This document shows, piece after piece, positions 38,323 to 46,717 of a DNA stretch of 55,753 nt. The notes beneath the pieces were generated by a model. The model saw only the letters and a list, made by a program, of their open reading frames with translations, was not told the origin of the DNA and ran no database searches. The position numbers were made by a program, and so were the translations under genes. This DNA is from Bacteroidales bacterium. Its GTDB lineage: Bacteria; Bacteroidota; Bacteroidia; Bacteroidales; Muribaculaceae. The stretch spans positions 1-55,753 of the forward strand of contig SUXG01000012.1 of assembly GCA_015061085.1 (NCBI GenBank), in the 5' to 3' direction. Numbering within the stretch: the stretch's first letter is position 1; every line of letters begins with the position of its first letter.

Positions 38323-39816
38323 TTAAGACTCTGATTTAACTTCCGGAGCAGTATTTTCTTCTGATTTTACACTGTTACCACTTGTATCCGTTCTATCAGT
38401 TTTTGTTTTTGTTTTTGTCTTTATTTGTTCAGTTGCTGTTACAATAGATAAAGTTCTCTGTTCGACATAGAATCCACCTCCTCGTCCACAAATAACTATC
38501 ATTCCGCCTACCGAGCCTGTAATCAACTTATTTCCTTCAATTCTAGTTCCGGAAGGAGCTTCTTCCAAATAAAATTCACAATTATTTTCCACTCCACCAT
38601 CATTCAAGTTAAGTGTATATTGCATTTGTGGTTTCAGACCTCCTTTTCCATTATATCCACCGATATTAATTGTATATGTCTTGACTGATTCATCAATGAG
38701 GTTTTCTGTCGAATTAGATTCCTCAGTTTCTGGAGTTTCTGTTTGCTTTGATTGCATAGTTTGATTTTCAACTACCGACTCCGTAAGATTTGGTTCATTT
38801 TTAGGAATATCAACAGAGGCTGGCGCTTCACATTTGTTTAATGATAATATCAATATAACAACAAGCAAAAGTGTATTTATGTATGTCACAATTTTGCTTA
38901 TTGACAATACCGTTGGATTTGGAGAATTGCCACCTTGTTTGATTTGAAATTTTTGAGTCCAAAGACCGACAAATTTTTCAATTTCCGGTTTCAATTCATT
39001 CCATTTTTTTGCTATTGGAGAATTGCCTATAAGTTTTTCCAGTTCTGCTATTTTTGCTTCTGCTACTTTAATCTTGTTGTTTAGATCGGAGATAGTCGCG
39101 TCTTTCTTTGCTAATTGATTATTATATCTTGCTATTTCCTCTCTATGCGCCTTTTCTTTTTCTTCAAGGACCTTAGCATGTTTCAACTCAACCTGATTTA
39201 ATTGTTGCTTTAATTCAGCATTTTGGATTTCAAGATTAGTGAAACGAGGCTGATAATCTGCAGATATAATTATCTTAGTCTTTTTTGCGTCTTCTCTAAA
39301 TAATTCACTGTCCACTTCCTTTAATGAATAAAGAGTGCCGGAAGTCTTTCGTGTATCGGAATTTGATGTTATATCAACTGTGTCTATTCTGGACCAATTT
39401 GCTTCAATAATATCTGCGCATTTTTTGAATATGTCAGTTTTTTCAGAATAAGAGTTTATTAAAAATCTCTCATCATTTGGATTTTGGGCCAAAATATTAC
39501 TTTTTGCAAGTAGGCTATACGCTTGTTCAAGAAGATTGTATAGAGTAATAGTGCTTTTACATATCTTCTTCTCAATGCATACTGTAATTGCACAGTAAGA
39601 GTCCGGACGACCACCCTTTTCAAAGAAATTTCTACGATGAAGATAGGTGTAGTAACTATTGCCACTTATTTGGTCAATAATCATCACACTCGACTCTTTA
39701 GAGCCTACTTTGTAATCCAAAAAGGACTTTAAATAGATAAAGTCCGAGCCTATTTGATTTTCTGCAGGCCAAAAGTCTTGACCTGCAGGACGTCCGTGAA
39801 AATATACTTTTACCAT
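38323..39816 (-). CDS. GTPase-cassette protein with coiled coil, one span and acidic tail
   Basis: A 497-residue protein of unknown family. Its N-terminal domain (about residues 1-180, VYFHGRPAGQDFWPAENQI) resembles that of the 397-residue cassette protein. A coiled coil of about residues 195-265 follows (LEIQNAELKQQLNQVELKHA), then a span (IVTYINTLLLVVILILSL, about 310-327). Beyond it are an acidic and Ser/Thr-rich linker and a small beta-rich domain (TYTINIGGYNGKGG, GGMIVICGRGGGFYV), and the end is a KTKTKTKTD repeat. Its start overlaps the end of the GTPase gene by 7 bases, so translation is coupled to it. The predicted topology is cytoplasmic N terminus and periplasmic C terminus. Confidence 0.7.
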   Translation of the reverse strand: MVKVYFHGRPAGQDFWPAENQIGSDFIYLKSFLDYKVGSKESSVMIIDQISGNSYYTYLHRRNFFEKGGRPDSYCAITVCIEKKICKSTITLYNLLEQAYSLLAKSNILAQNPNDERFLINSYSEKTDIFKKCADIIEANWSRIDTVDITSNSDTRKTSGTLYSLKEVDSELFREDAKKTKIIISADYQPRFTNLEIQNAELKQQLNQVELKHAKVLEEKEKAHREEIARYNNQLAKKDATISDLNNKIKVAEAKIAELEKLIGNSPIAKKWNELKPEIEKFVGLWTQKFQIKQGGNSPNPTVLSISKIVTYINTLLLVVILILSLNKCEAPASVDIPKNEPNLTESVVENQTMQSKQTETPETEESNSTENLIDESVKTYTINIGGYNGKGGLKPQMQYTLNLNDGGVENNCEFYLEEAPSGTRIEGNKLITGSVGGMIVICGRGGGFYVEQRTLSIVTATEQIKTKTKTKTDRTDTSGNSVKSEENTAPEVKSES

Positions 39817-40724
39817 ATTATCGGTTTAATTGATTCTTGAATAGCTTTCCATAAATTTTTTGGAAATTCATCCTTGCTACGGGTGTATGCTCCATACTCA
39901 TCATACGAACCTGTGCTGAATGGCACAAATTTATATTTTTTAGCTGTTCCTACCCATATACTTACTTCTGTGAAAATGTCGAAGATACCTGGATACTCGT
40001 TACCACAATTTGTTTCTGCAGCTCTTGAGTTGATTCTTCCACTACTTATAAAAGAAGTTTTATCTATTTTGTTATAGAGGATAATAAATTTGTCATTTTT
40101 GCCGACACTTTGGTTACGACAAAATCGGATTCTTTCTACATAGTTCTGCTTAATCCCAGACTCAACCTTCCAATTGGGCTCAGTAATAAACAACCATACT
40201 TTTTTATTAGATGTGTTAAATACTGATTGCATATAGCTGGGGAATGGGCTCCTTGGGTCAGACTTTGACTTTGGGAAATAGTCCTCGCCTGCAGCTTCTA
40301 AAATTTGACATACGGGATTTCCTTTATTATCTGAAATCTTAATAAATAAGAAATCATTATGGTCTGTACCCTTCAAGCGCTGATTTGTACCAATCATTTC
40401 GTTGAGTTTACTACAATTTACCGGATACTCCCATGCAGATGTGCAAAAATTGTCATCTGTTTCTATTATATAACCAAGTGTACGAAGATAATTGCTCAGC
40501 CTGACCAATGTCATTGTTTTTCCACTTTCTTGTGCTCCAAACAACAACACTATAGGTGTATTTTGATCATTGATGTGAACATTGATTTGATTAAGAGGCG
40601 TAGGTGGCAACTCAATGTTGTTGTTCTGAGTAGAGTCAACTGTTTGATTGCCTATAGTTTGGGTATTATCTATGTTTTCAAGATTGTCAATGTCTTCAAA
40701 ACCTACAAATTTATCGTCATTCAT
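39810..40724 (-). CDS. P-loop GTPase-like protein of the accessory cassette
   Basis: A 304-residue soluble protein. The first 50 residues are low-complexity (Asp/Asn/Gln-rich). Walker A is LLFGAQESGKTMTL near residue 62. The Walker B/DxxG region reads CQILEAAGEDYF, and the G4 motif is LYNKID near residue 222 (NKxD), which points to GTP rather than ATP. It resembles the DO-GTPase/TRAFAC-like conflict GTPases described by Aravind and co-workers in general features only; the exact family is not settled. It lies between the membrane protein (29-base gap) and the coiled-coil protein (7-base overlap). A Rab-like switch for the membrane-anchored partners is an inference. Confidence 0.8.
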   Translation of the reverse strand: MNDDKFVGFEDIDNLENIDNTQTIGNQTVDSTQNNNIELPPTPLNQINVHINDQNTPIVLLFGAQESGKTMTLVRLSNYLRTLGYIIETDDNFCTSAWEYPVNCSKLNEMIGTNQRLKGTDHNDFLFIKISDNKGNPVCQILEAAGEDYFPKSKSDPRSPFPSYMQSVFNTSNKKVWLFITEPNWKVESGIKQNYVERIRFCRNQSVGKNDKFIILYNKIDKTSFISSGRINSRAAETNCGNEYPGIFDIFTEVSIWVGTAKKYKFVPFSTGSYDEYGAYTRSKDEFPKNLWKAIQESIKPIIW

Positions 40725-40753
40725 AATAGTATCGTTTATTTATAAGTTATTAA

Positions 40754-41806
40754 TTATTTTTTCCATTGGTAATAGAAGAAGAAACCCATCAAGTCTATTA
40801 CAATTGAGAGTAGAATCCAGAAAATAAATGTCCATGTGTATTTACCACAGAAGAAATCATACATTACAACGTATGGATTGAAGAATCTTGATGTGCGAGT
40901 CTCAATGTTGTCTGCAGTGTATATCTCTTTATCGCCTTTATTGAATTTTACAAAACTTGAACCGTTCTTGATAGTTGTATAGGCATCTTGCAATACGGCA
41001 TTTGTTTGACGAATAACCGGCTCAGAAGCCATTTCAGAAATTCTATTTGTCGCAATTAGATTTTGCACAGTGTCTTGCATTAGATTCATTTTTTTAATAT
41101 CATCTTGTGCATCTTTGGCTATTTCTTTGCTTGCAACATACTGATCTAATTTTTTTTGTTCCAGATTGGAAATGAGTTTAGCATGTAGATTGTCAATAAT
41201 CCTTCTCTTTTCTTCCGATGTTGCGCGAGTTGTAGTAGCAGGAGTAGGTAATTGATATTCAGAACCCATCAATTCATTAACTTCTGTAAAATATTTTATT
41301 GCTTCAGGACCGACTCCTCCAAATTTTTGAGATGTATATCCGGTTGATACTTCTTTGGTAAAATCTGAAAATTTTTGAAGGACTTTCTTCTCTAAATCAT
41401 AGAAAGCAGAATCTACGTTTGAACGATTGGCTAATTGCTGAGAGTAGTTTTCTGTATTAGTCAAGTCTTCGCTCAAGACGGCGCCAATTTGTTGGTTGTA
41501 AAAGAATGTATGAGCATTTGTTGGGAGAGAAATAAGAATCCATGTTACAATTAGAGTTGCTAATCCTCCCCAGAACATTGTTCTGCGATTGTCGCATTCG
41601 TTTCTTAGAGCATCTATTATCCATTTAATAGACATAGATGACAAAACGAATACTAAGAAGACCAATACCCATACCATAATTGTTCGGATAATTGGATTTG
41701 GAGAAAACAATGTAGGCATCATCAATAAAAGAGATGTAGATGTTGCCCAACAAGAAAATAGAGCTGCCAAAACAAAGGCAATAAACCAAAATAATTTGTT
41801 GTTCAT
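40754..41806 (-). CDS. Multi-spanning membrane protein leading the GTPase cassette
   Basis: A 350-residue membrane protein. Three hydrophobic spans lie in the first 110 residues (LFWFIAFVLAALFSCW, then IIRTIMVWVLVFLVFVL, then WGGLATLIVTWILISL), and a helical extramembrane domain of about 190 residues follows. One or two spans close the C terminus (WTFIFWILLSIVIDLMGFFFYY). I recognise no family. It is the first gene of the cassette and starts 45 bases after the terminator of the structured RNA upstream. I find no TAnnTTTG box between that terminator and the ATG. Confidence 0.75.
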   Translation of the reverse strand: MNNKLFWFIAFVLAALFSCWATSTSLLLMMPTLFSPNPIIRTIMVWVLVFLVFVLSSMSIKWIIDALRNECDNRRTMFWGGLATLIVTWILISLPTNAHTFFYNQQIGAVLSEDLTNTENYSQQLANRSNVDSAFYDLEKKVLQKFSDFTKEVSTGYTSQKFGGVGPEAIKYFTEVNELMGSEYQLPTPATTTRATSEEKRRIIDNLHAKLISNLEQKKLDQYVASKEIAKDAQDDIKKMNLMQDTVQNLIATNRISEMASEPVIRQTNAVLQDAYTTIKNGSSFVKFNKGDKEIYTADNIETRTSRFFNPYVVMYDFFCGKYTWTFIFWILLSIVIDLMGFFFYYQWKK

Positions 41807-41850
41807 GTCTTTAGATATTAAATGTTAATTAATTTCTCAATCTTAAAGAC

Positions 41851-41891
41851 ATAAAAAAGACGTGGAACTTCATTCGTTACTCGTTCCACGT
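41851..41891 (-). terminator. Terminator at the end of the leader RNA
   Basis: On the minus strand ACGTGGAAC (41891-41883) pairs with GTTCCACGT (41868-41860) with a 14-base loop, followed by CTTTTTTAT. It stands 45 bases before the start codon of the GTPase-cassette membrane gene. Confidence 0.85.
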
Positions 41892-42186
41892 ATAGAGGCT
41901 CTGGAATGCCCAATTCTGATGAACGAGCAACGCAGAGCCCACGCCGATGCTTATAAACGTTTAGTTGTAGCTACTATCGCAGCTACACTTCATTTGCTAT
42001 GTTTATAAAACACCCGAGGACATCTACTGTTGCTTCATTCCTGACAGAATTTATTCGAAATTTTCCAGATTTCTATACGTCAAGAATAAAACGTCTTGTA
42101 AACGCCTTTGATATGTCAAATTTTCATTACCCACCCCAACCCGTATTCTTCAGTAAAGAATACTAATCGGCGTGGTTTATGATTTT
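41851..42186 (-). ncRNA. Structured RNA, probable attenuating leader of the GTPase cassette
   Basis: About 330 bases without an ORF but with several exact helices, read on the minus strand. A long-range closing helix pairs CCACGCCGAT (42175-42166) with ATCGGCGTGG (41948-41939). Inside it are a hairpin of GTATTCTT/AAGAATAC (42143-42163), a TTATAAAC/GTTTATAA helix (42008-42001 with 41958-41951) and a TGTAGCT/AGCTACA hairpin within it. After the closing helix, GGCTCTG/CAGAGCC (41939-41897) forms a hairpin whose loop (41932-41922) can pair over 11 bases with the terminator's 5' arm and loop (41885-41875). It ends in a strong terminator. I do not recognise the RNA as tmRNA, RNase P RNA, 6S RNA or a known riboswitch. 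It could be a leader with attenuation or a free small RNA. Confidence 0.65.
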
Positions 42187-42191
42187 CATCG

Positions 42192-42225
42192 CAAATATAA
42201 AACTTTTATTTTAATAGTCCGCAAT
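42192..42225 (-). promoter_or_regulatory. Promoter of the structured RNA
   Basis: Minus strand: ATTG (42225-42222), a 22-base spacer, then an exact TATATTTG (42199-42192). The predicted start is near 42186, which agrees with the 5' end of the closing helix at 42175. Confidence 0.6.
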
Positions 42226-42367
42226 ATTTTTTTACTTTTCTTATGATTTATGTTTTATAACATATTTTAAAGCATTATCATATATGAACAATAGTCTCGG
42301 ATATAATAATCACTGATATTTAATTTAAACTCCACATTGAGAAGTATGAGATATGTCTGCGATCTCT

Positions 42368-43435
42368 TTATTGCGTTACAAACACCCTCCAACTACCATT
42401 CTTCTCGCCACGCTCAACATATTTCTTTTCAATGAGCCGGTCAAGTAGTTTCTGAATAGCTGCGATGCTTATACCCGTTATCTCTTTCATATCTGAAAGT
42501 GTCAATGTCGGTTCTGTACGCATCGCATTGAGAATTTTCGTATAGTTAGGTGTGCGGAATGCAATACGTTCACCATCATACCACCAAACATTCTCATTTT
42601 TCTCACTCACAAACAGAACATCGTTATAAACCTCTGTGGCAACTAAGTCATTAAAATACTTCAAAAATGGGCGAATGTCCTTAATTTCTGCATGAGCACC
42701 ATCACTTGGCACAGGTCCGACCTCAATATCTGCTTGATGCAAGGCCTCCAAGTATTCACTTTTCTTGCGACTACGGACCACAATCATCGGATAATCGTGT
42801 CGTGTAAGAATAAAGTTTACCATCAATCGGGCAATACGACCGTTGCCATCCTCAAATGGGTGAATACGTATATAGCGATAATGAAATAATGCAGCCAATT
42901 CTATCGGAGAAAGTTTTCCCTCTTGCTCTGCCTTGTTGTACCAGTCAATCAAGTCTGACATAAGACTCGGAGTCTCTTCCGGTGAGGCATACTCAAACCT
43001 ATCCCCATATCGTGTAATCACACTGTTTGGACGCGTTTTATACTGCCCTGCATGTATCACATAACTTGTCTGAACTCCTCCTGGCAAATTTCGATATACC
43101 GTATAATCCTCTCTAATCAGAGTCTTATGTAATGTGCGAATAAAATTTTGTGTTAATGGAACACCCTTCACAACTGCCTCCTCGGTCATCATACGAAGTC
43201 CGACATTGCTTGCAGTCATCTCCTGTACATCACGCACATCAGCCTCTCCTATCACCTTGCCAAAAAGCAGCAAAATTTCTGTCTGACCATAAGTCAACGT
43301 ATTACCCTCGATGTGGTTACTGTTGTAGTTGAAGTCCACAGTAAAACGACGACTAAGCCTTTCCCTATCCTTTTCAGACAATGGCTGTAATTCTTTCCAT
43401 GCAGCCAAAGCCTTCTTTAAATTGAGGTATTTCAT
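42368..43435 (-). CDS. Fic-domain protein with N-terminal inhibitory motif and winged helix
   Basis: A 355-residue Fic protein, likely an AMP-transferase. The catalytic motif HPFEDGNGRIAR lies near residue 195, and the N-terminal inhibitory motif is SNHIEGN (S/TxxxE(G/N), about residues 38-44). Both match class II Fic proteins that self-inhibit through the glutamate. A C-terminal winged helix (NYTKILNAMRTEPTLTLSDMKEI through IQKLLDRLIEKKYV) suggests DNA binding or autoregulation. It is separated from the GTPase cassette by its own gap. An exact minus-strand TATCTTTG box at 43464-43471 probably drives it. It could belong to the accessory island or be a lone Fic regulator. Confidence 0.9.
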   Translation of the reverse strand: MKYLNLKKALAAWKELQPLSEKDRERLSRRFTVDFNYNSNHIEGNTLTYGQTEILLLFGKVIGEADVRDVQEMTASNVGLRMMTEEAVVKGVPLTQNFIRTLHKTLIREDYTVYRNLPGGVQTSYVIHAGQYKTRPNSVITRYGDRFEYASPEETPSLMSDLIDWYNKAEQEGKLSPIELAALFHYRYIRIHPFEDGNGRIARLMVNFILTRHDYPMIVVRSRKKSEYLEALHQADIEVGPVPSDGAHAEIKDIRPFLKYFNDLVATEVYNDVLFVSEKNENVWWYDGERIAFRTPNYTKILNAMRTEPTLTLSDMKEITGISIAAIQKLLDRLIEKKYVERGEKNGSWRVFVTQ

Positions 43436-43602
43436 CTGTTTCCGGTTTTATTATCATACGCTGCAAAGATACAAAATGTTTTCGATATGGTTATATACCT
43501 ACAACCTTTTTATCAATTATTTAAACAATTAGTATCTAAATGGTCCTAAAATTGATGACCAAATCTTGCATCCTTTTTAAGAGTCCGGATGACGATTTGT
43601 GG

Positions 43603-44535
43603 TTAGTTTTGGGGTGCTTTGCGAGATAGTGGGAGGGTGTAGATCAGGGAGAAGGAGGCGCCGAGTTTGCCGTTGCGATTGCCAAAGCCAGGAATGTAGA
43701 ACGGAGTTGAATTCTTGGCATCATTGCACTTAAACAGATGATGATAGCGCACTGTCCAACCCATCGAAAAGGCTTTGTATATTCTCACTTTGATGCCTAA
43801 CAATGCTTCGCCATATAGCGCTGTGGAATGTTGGTCGGTAATACTGAAGTTGTGTGACTCATCCCAATATGATGAATTTATGGTAATGTTGTCTATGTCA
43901 TAGTTGAATGACGAGAAGCCACCTCTTATGCCGGCAAATAATTGATAGTCGTCGGTGTCGTTGAAGAAGAAATTATAGTTCATGCCGACTTTCACATAAA
44001 CCGATGGTTTTCCTTTATACGTATAATTCCCTTCTTTTGGGGTGGAGTTTGCAATGCCTACGCCAAGTTCGACTACGGGGAAGAATCTGTTGTGAATCGA
44101 TAGGTCTGCCCACACATCAATGCCACCATATTTCTGACCGGCAATCGCCATTATAGGATCCCACACGTTCAGTCCGATTGACATCGAGTTGAGTGCTTTG
44201 TATGTCATCTTCGGCTTGTTATCACTTTTTATTGTATCGAGTTCCGACAAAAAAAGCACAGGCTCGTCGAGCAATTCGCCTTTCTTGTCATAATAGTGTA
44301 ATGAGGGCTTAAACGGCTTGTTGTCATCGACATCGACAGGGGTAATCTTTCGAGGAGCGCTCTGATTGGCTGCTTTGTCGGAAACAGAATCAATCGGATG
44401 CGTGATTTCAGCTATAGTATCGACCAATTCGATACTTTGACTGACTGTCAAAGAGTCAATTGCTTCTGTTTGATCGGCAAACATTTGCCAACAAGCAGAC
44501 ACTATCATCAATAATATTGCCATTGCTCTCATCAC
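43603..44535 (-). CDS. DUF6048-type outer-membrane protein
   Basis: A 310-residue exported protein. The signal peptide is about residues 1-20 (MMRAMAILLMIVSACWQMFA). After a linker of about 90 residues, a short beta-barrel-like region follows, with repeated aromatic and glycine-alternating strands (YGGIDVWADLSIHNRFFPVVELGVG, listed as YGGIDVWADL and RFFPVVELGVG), ending LGASFSLIYTLPL. The pairing with a DUF6452-like gene matches Bacteroidales operons in which DUF6452 and DUF6048 are adjacent. The function is unknown. Its start overlaps the DUF6452-like gene's end by 4 bases (ATGA-type), so the two are coupled. Confidence 0.65.
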   Translation of the reverse strand: MMRAMAILLMIVSACWQMFADQTEAIDSLTVSQSIELVDTIAEITHPIDSVSDKAANQSAPRKITPVDVDDNKPFKPSLHYYDKKGELLDEPVLFLSELDTIKSDNKPKMTYKALNSMSIGLNVWDPIMAIAGQKYGGIDVWADLSIHNRFFPVVELGVGIANSTPKEGNYTYKGKPSVYVKVGMNYNFFFNDTDDYQLFAGIRGGFSSFNYDIDNITINSSYWDESHNFSITDQHSTALYGEALLGIKVRIYKAFSMGWTVRYHHLFKCNDAKNSTPFYIPGFGNRNGKLGASFSLIYTLPLSRKAPQN

Positions 44536-45059
44536 TCAGCCACCTCCTCTGTCTCTACTCTGAAATAGACTCGCAAATTTTCTACTGCGACATTGTCAAT
44601 GATATTCTGTGGAGCTGTGCACACCACCGAGTCCATCAAATGATGCGTATGCTCGATGCTTTCCACCTTATACTTATATATCGACCCACAAGCTGCCGAA
44701 ACAAAATACGGCACAATCTCGTATTTGAATGTTATCGTATCGTTGTATCGTTCATCGTCGATGCCTTCTTGCTCGTAATGAAAAATATATGTTGTCTGTG
44801 GCTCGTCAATTCTGAACGGCAGATACAACGAACTGATTCCTGACCCGGACTGCAACAACACAGAATCACCCGGCGCACCATAACCATAGACAGTCAAACC
44901 ACTGAGGCTTATTGCTTTCGGATCAGTCGATGATGCGTAGAAGCCTGCCAATGGTAGGCTGTTTTTATTATCCAGGCACTCCCCGGAGATACATGCTGAA
45001 AACGTCAACAGCATCGCCACTGCCACAAGACAAAGATTATTTTTCACACGCAATTTCAT
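44532..45059 (-). CDS. DUF6452-type lipoprotein
   Basis: A 175-residue lipoprotein with lipobox LTFSACISG (Cys near residue 23). The mature domain has ECLDNKNSLPLAGFY, LTVYGYGAPGDSVLLQ and VPYFVSAACGSIYKYKVESIEHTHHL (given in shorter pieces: VPYFVSAACG, YKYKVESIEH). These stretches fit the DUF6452 family, which I know from adjacent DUF6048 genes in Bacteroidales. Function is unknown. It lies 8 bases after the glycosyltransferase gene and overlaps the DUF6048-type gene by 4 bases. Confidence 0.65.
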   Translation of the reverse strand: MKLRVKNNLCLVAVAMLLTFSACISGECLDNKNSLPLAGFYASSTDPKAISLSGLTVYGYGAPGDSVLLQSGSGISSLYLPFRIDEPQTTYIFHYEQEGIDDERYNDTITFKYEIVPYFVSAACGSIYKYKVESIEHTHHLMDSVVCTAPQNIIDNVAVENLRVYFRVETEEVAE

Positions 45060-45067
45060 CGCTCGGA

Positions 45068-46018
45068 CTAAAATTCTTCACCAATCTGATAATTGTTTCG
45101 CTCTGCTGAATTGCGAGTAATCAACTCACCCACAAATCCTGTAAGGAAAAATTGTGTACCTACGACAATCGCTGTCAATGCCAAATAGAAATAGACAGAA
45201 TTTGTAACGTAGAAATTATAGCTATCGGAGAATATGCTGACAGTTTTTAACACCAACACCACCATCACAGCCAAAAATCCGAGCAAGAACATCAACGAGC
45301 CCAACAGCCCGAATATGTGCATCGGTTTGATACCGAATTTTGTCTGAAACCACAATGTAGCCAAGTCAAGATAACCATTAACGAAACGGTCAAGACCGAA
45401 TTTTGTCGTGCCATACTTACGCGCCTGATGTTGCACCACCTTTTCTCCGATTTTTCCATAGCCGGCATTTTTCGCGAGATAAGGAATGTAGCGGTGCATA
45501 TCGCCATAGACCTCGATGTGCTTCACCACAGCCTTTTTATAAGCCTTCAAGCCACAATTGAAGTCATGAAGATTTTTTATACCGCTCACCTTTCGAGCTG
45601 TCGCATTGAAAAGCTTTGTCGGTATTGTCTTTGACAATGGATCGTATCTTTTCTTTTTCCAGCCTGACACTAAATCATAACCCTCCTTTGTTATCATGCG
45701 ATACAATTCCGGAATCTCATCCGGGCTGTCTTGAAGGTCGGCATCCATTGTAATCACGACGTCGCCCTGAGCACGCCCGAAGCCGGTGTTTAATGCCGGC
45801 GACTTGCCATAGTTGCGAGAAAACGACACACCATGGATATTCGGATTTTCCTTTGCAAGCTCGCAAATCACATTCCACGACTCATCTGTGCTGCCATCAT
45901 TGACAAAAATAATTTCATAACTAAACGAGTTGGCTTTCATTACTCGTTCAATCCAAGAAGTTAATTCCGGAAGCGATTCTGCTTCATTATACAAAGGTAC
46001 TACTACTGATATATCCAT
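45068..46018 (-). CDS. Family 2 glycosyltransferase, GtrB/DPM1-like
   Basis: A 316-residue enzyme with a cytoplasmic GT2 domain (VVPLYNEAESLPEL near residue 7, DGSTDESW near 42, metal-binding DADLQDSPDE near 92). Two C-terminal spans follow (HIFGLLGSLMFLLGFLAVMVV and FYLALTAIVVGTQFFLTGFV). This is the GtrB/dolichyl-phosphate-mannose-synthase type, which attaches a sugar to undecaprenyl phosphate at the inner membrane. It is second in a four-gene unit after DUF4199 and before the DUF6452-like lipoprotein. Confidence 0.92.
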   Translation of the reverse strand: MDISVVVPLYNEAESLPELTSWIERVMKANSFSYEIIFVNDGSTDESWNVICELAKENPNIHGVSFSRNYGKSPALNTGFGRAQGDVVITMDADLQDSPDEIPELYRMITKEGYDLVSGWKKKRYDPLSKTIPTKLFNATARKVSGIKNLHDFNCGLKAYKKAVVKHIEVYGDMHRYIPYLAKNAGYGKIGEKVVQHQARKYGTTKFGLDRFVNGYLDLATLWFQTKFGIKPMHIFGLLGSLMFLLGFLAVMVVLVLKTVSIFSDSYNFYVTNSVYFYLALTAIVVGTQFFLTGFVGELITRNSAERNNYQIGEEF

Positions 46019-46024
46019 CGTTTT

Positions 46025-46585
46025 CTACTGATTTTCATTATTTCCATTAAAACGCTTTTTAGCCACAAGTCGCACAAGTGGAGCCATTATCATTGAAGTC
46101 ACCGATCCCATAAACACCGTTGTCCACATCATGGATATCACAAAGTCGGCAGATGTAGGCAATTGGTTGCGCTCGACTGCATTACGCAATAATTCCACCT
46201 CCGATTCATACTGCGATGCCAATGGTCCGCTGCTTATGAAATCGGCTGTCATTGTCGCATACTTGGAAAAGAATGTCGGCTCCACAAAATAGAGATAAGC
46301 CAATGTCACCCCTCCACAAATCAATGACCCGAAGAAAAATACACATATCCCAAACATCCACAATGCCGAATTTATTCGATACAACGGCTCTTTGATGTAA
46401 AGACGCACCATCATAAACCATAACACCGCCGGCACAATCAACAGCAACGGATAAATCGCTATCGATACCTCCATCCGATAGAGACTAAACACAAAGCACA
46501 ATGATATGACTGCAAGAAACAGCCCCATATAAAGACCGTATTCTGCTCCATAACGATAGATTGATTTGGGTTTCGTCGTATTCAT
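46025..46585 (-). CDS. DUF4199 membrane protein
   Basis: A 186-residue protein with about four spans (for example YGLYMGLFLAVISLCFVFSLY near the N terminus and MWTTVFMGSVTSMIMAPLV near the end). It matches the common Bacteroidetes DUF4199 family (PF13858), which usually precedes a GT2 gene as here. The function is unknown. An exact minus-strand TATCTTTG box at 46612-46619 is the likely start of the four-gene unit, giving a leader of about 20 bases. I saw no -33 match. Confidence 0.85.
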   Translation of the reverse strand: MNTTKPKSIYRYGAEYGLYMGLFLAVISLCFVFSLYRMEVSIAIYPLLLIVPAVLWFMMVRLYIKEPLYRINSALWMFGICVFFFGSLICGGVTLAYLYFVEPTFFSKYATMTADFISSGPLASQYESEVELLRNAVERNQLPTSADFVISMMWTTVFMGSVTSMIMAPLVRLVAKKRFNGNNENQ

Positions 46586-46654
46586 TGTTTCGTCTTGAGA
46601 TATTATCTGTGCAAAGATAGGAATTTTATCCGAAATATCACCCTCACTCTATGA

Positions 46655-46698
46655 AATAAAATAAAACGGCTGCTTCAACGATTTTGTCAAAGCAGCCG
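46655..46698 (-). terminator. Terminator of the DUF5723 unit
   Basis: On the minus strand CGGCTGCTT (46698-46690) pairs with AAGCAGCCG (46675-46667), followed by TTTTATTTTATTT. Confidence 0.85.
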
Positions 46699-46717
46699 AT
46701 TACACATTTTATCGGTG

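Noticed and set aside
41985..42060. Possible SRP (4.5S) RNA core on the minus strand
   Set aside because: A TGTCAGGAATGAAGCAACA stretch resembles the SRP domain IV loop, but the stem and GGAA tetraloop between the two loop halves are missing, and the whole RNA is longer and branched.
41851..42186. tmRNA, RNase P RNA or 6S RNA identity for the structured RNA
   Set aside because: No tRNA-like 3' end or tag frame, no GAGGAAAGTCC-type P4 element, and a branched fold with an external terminator rather than a rod.
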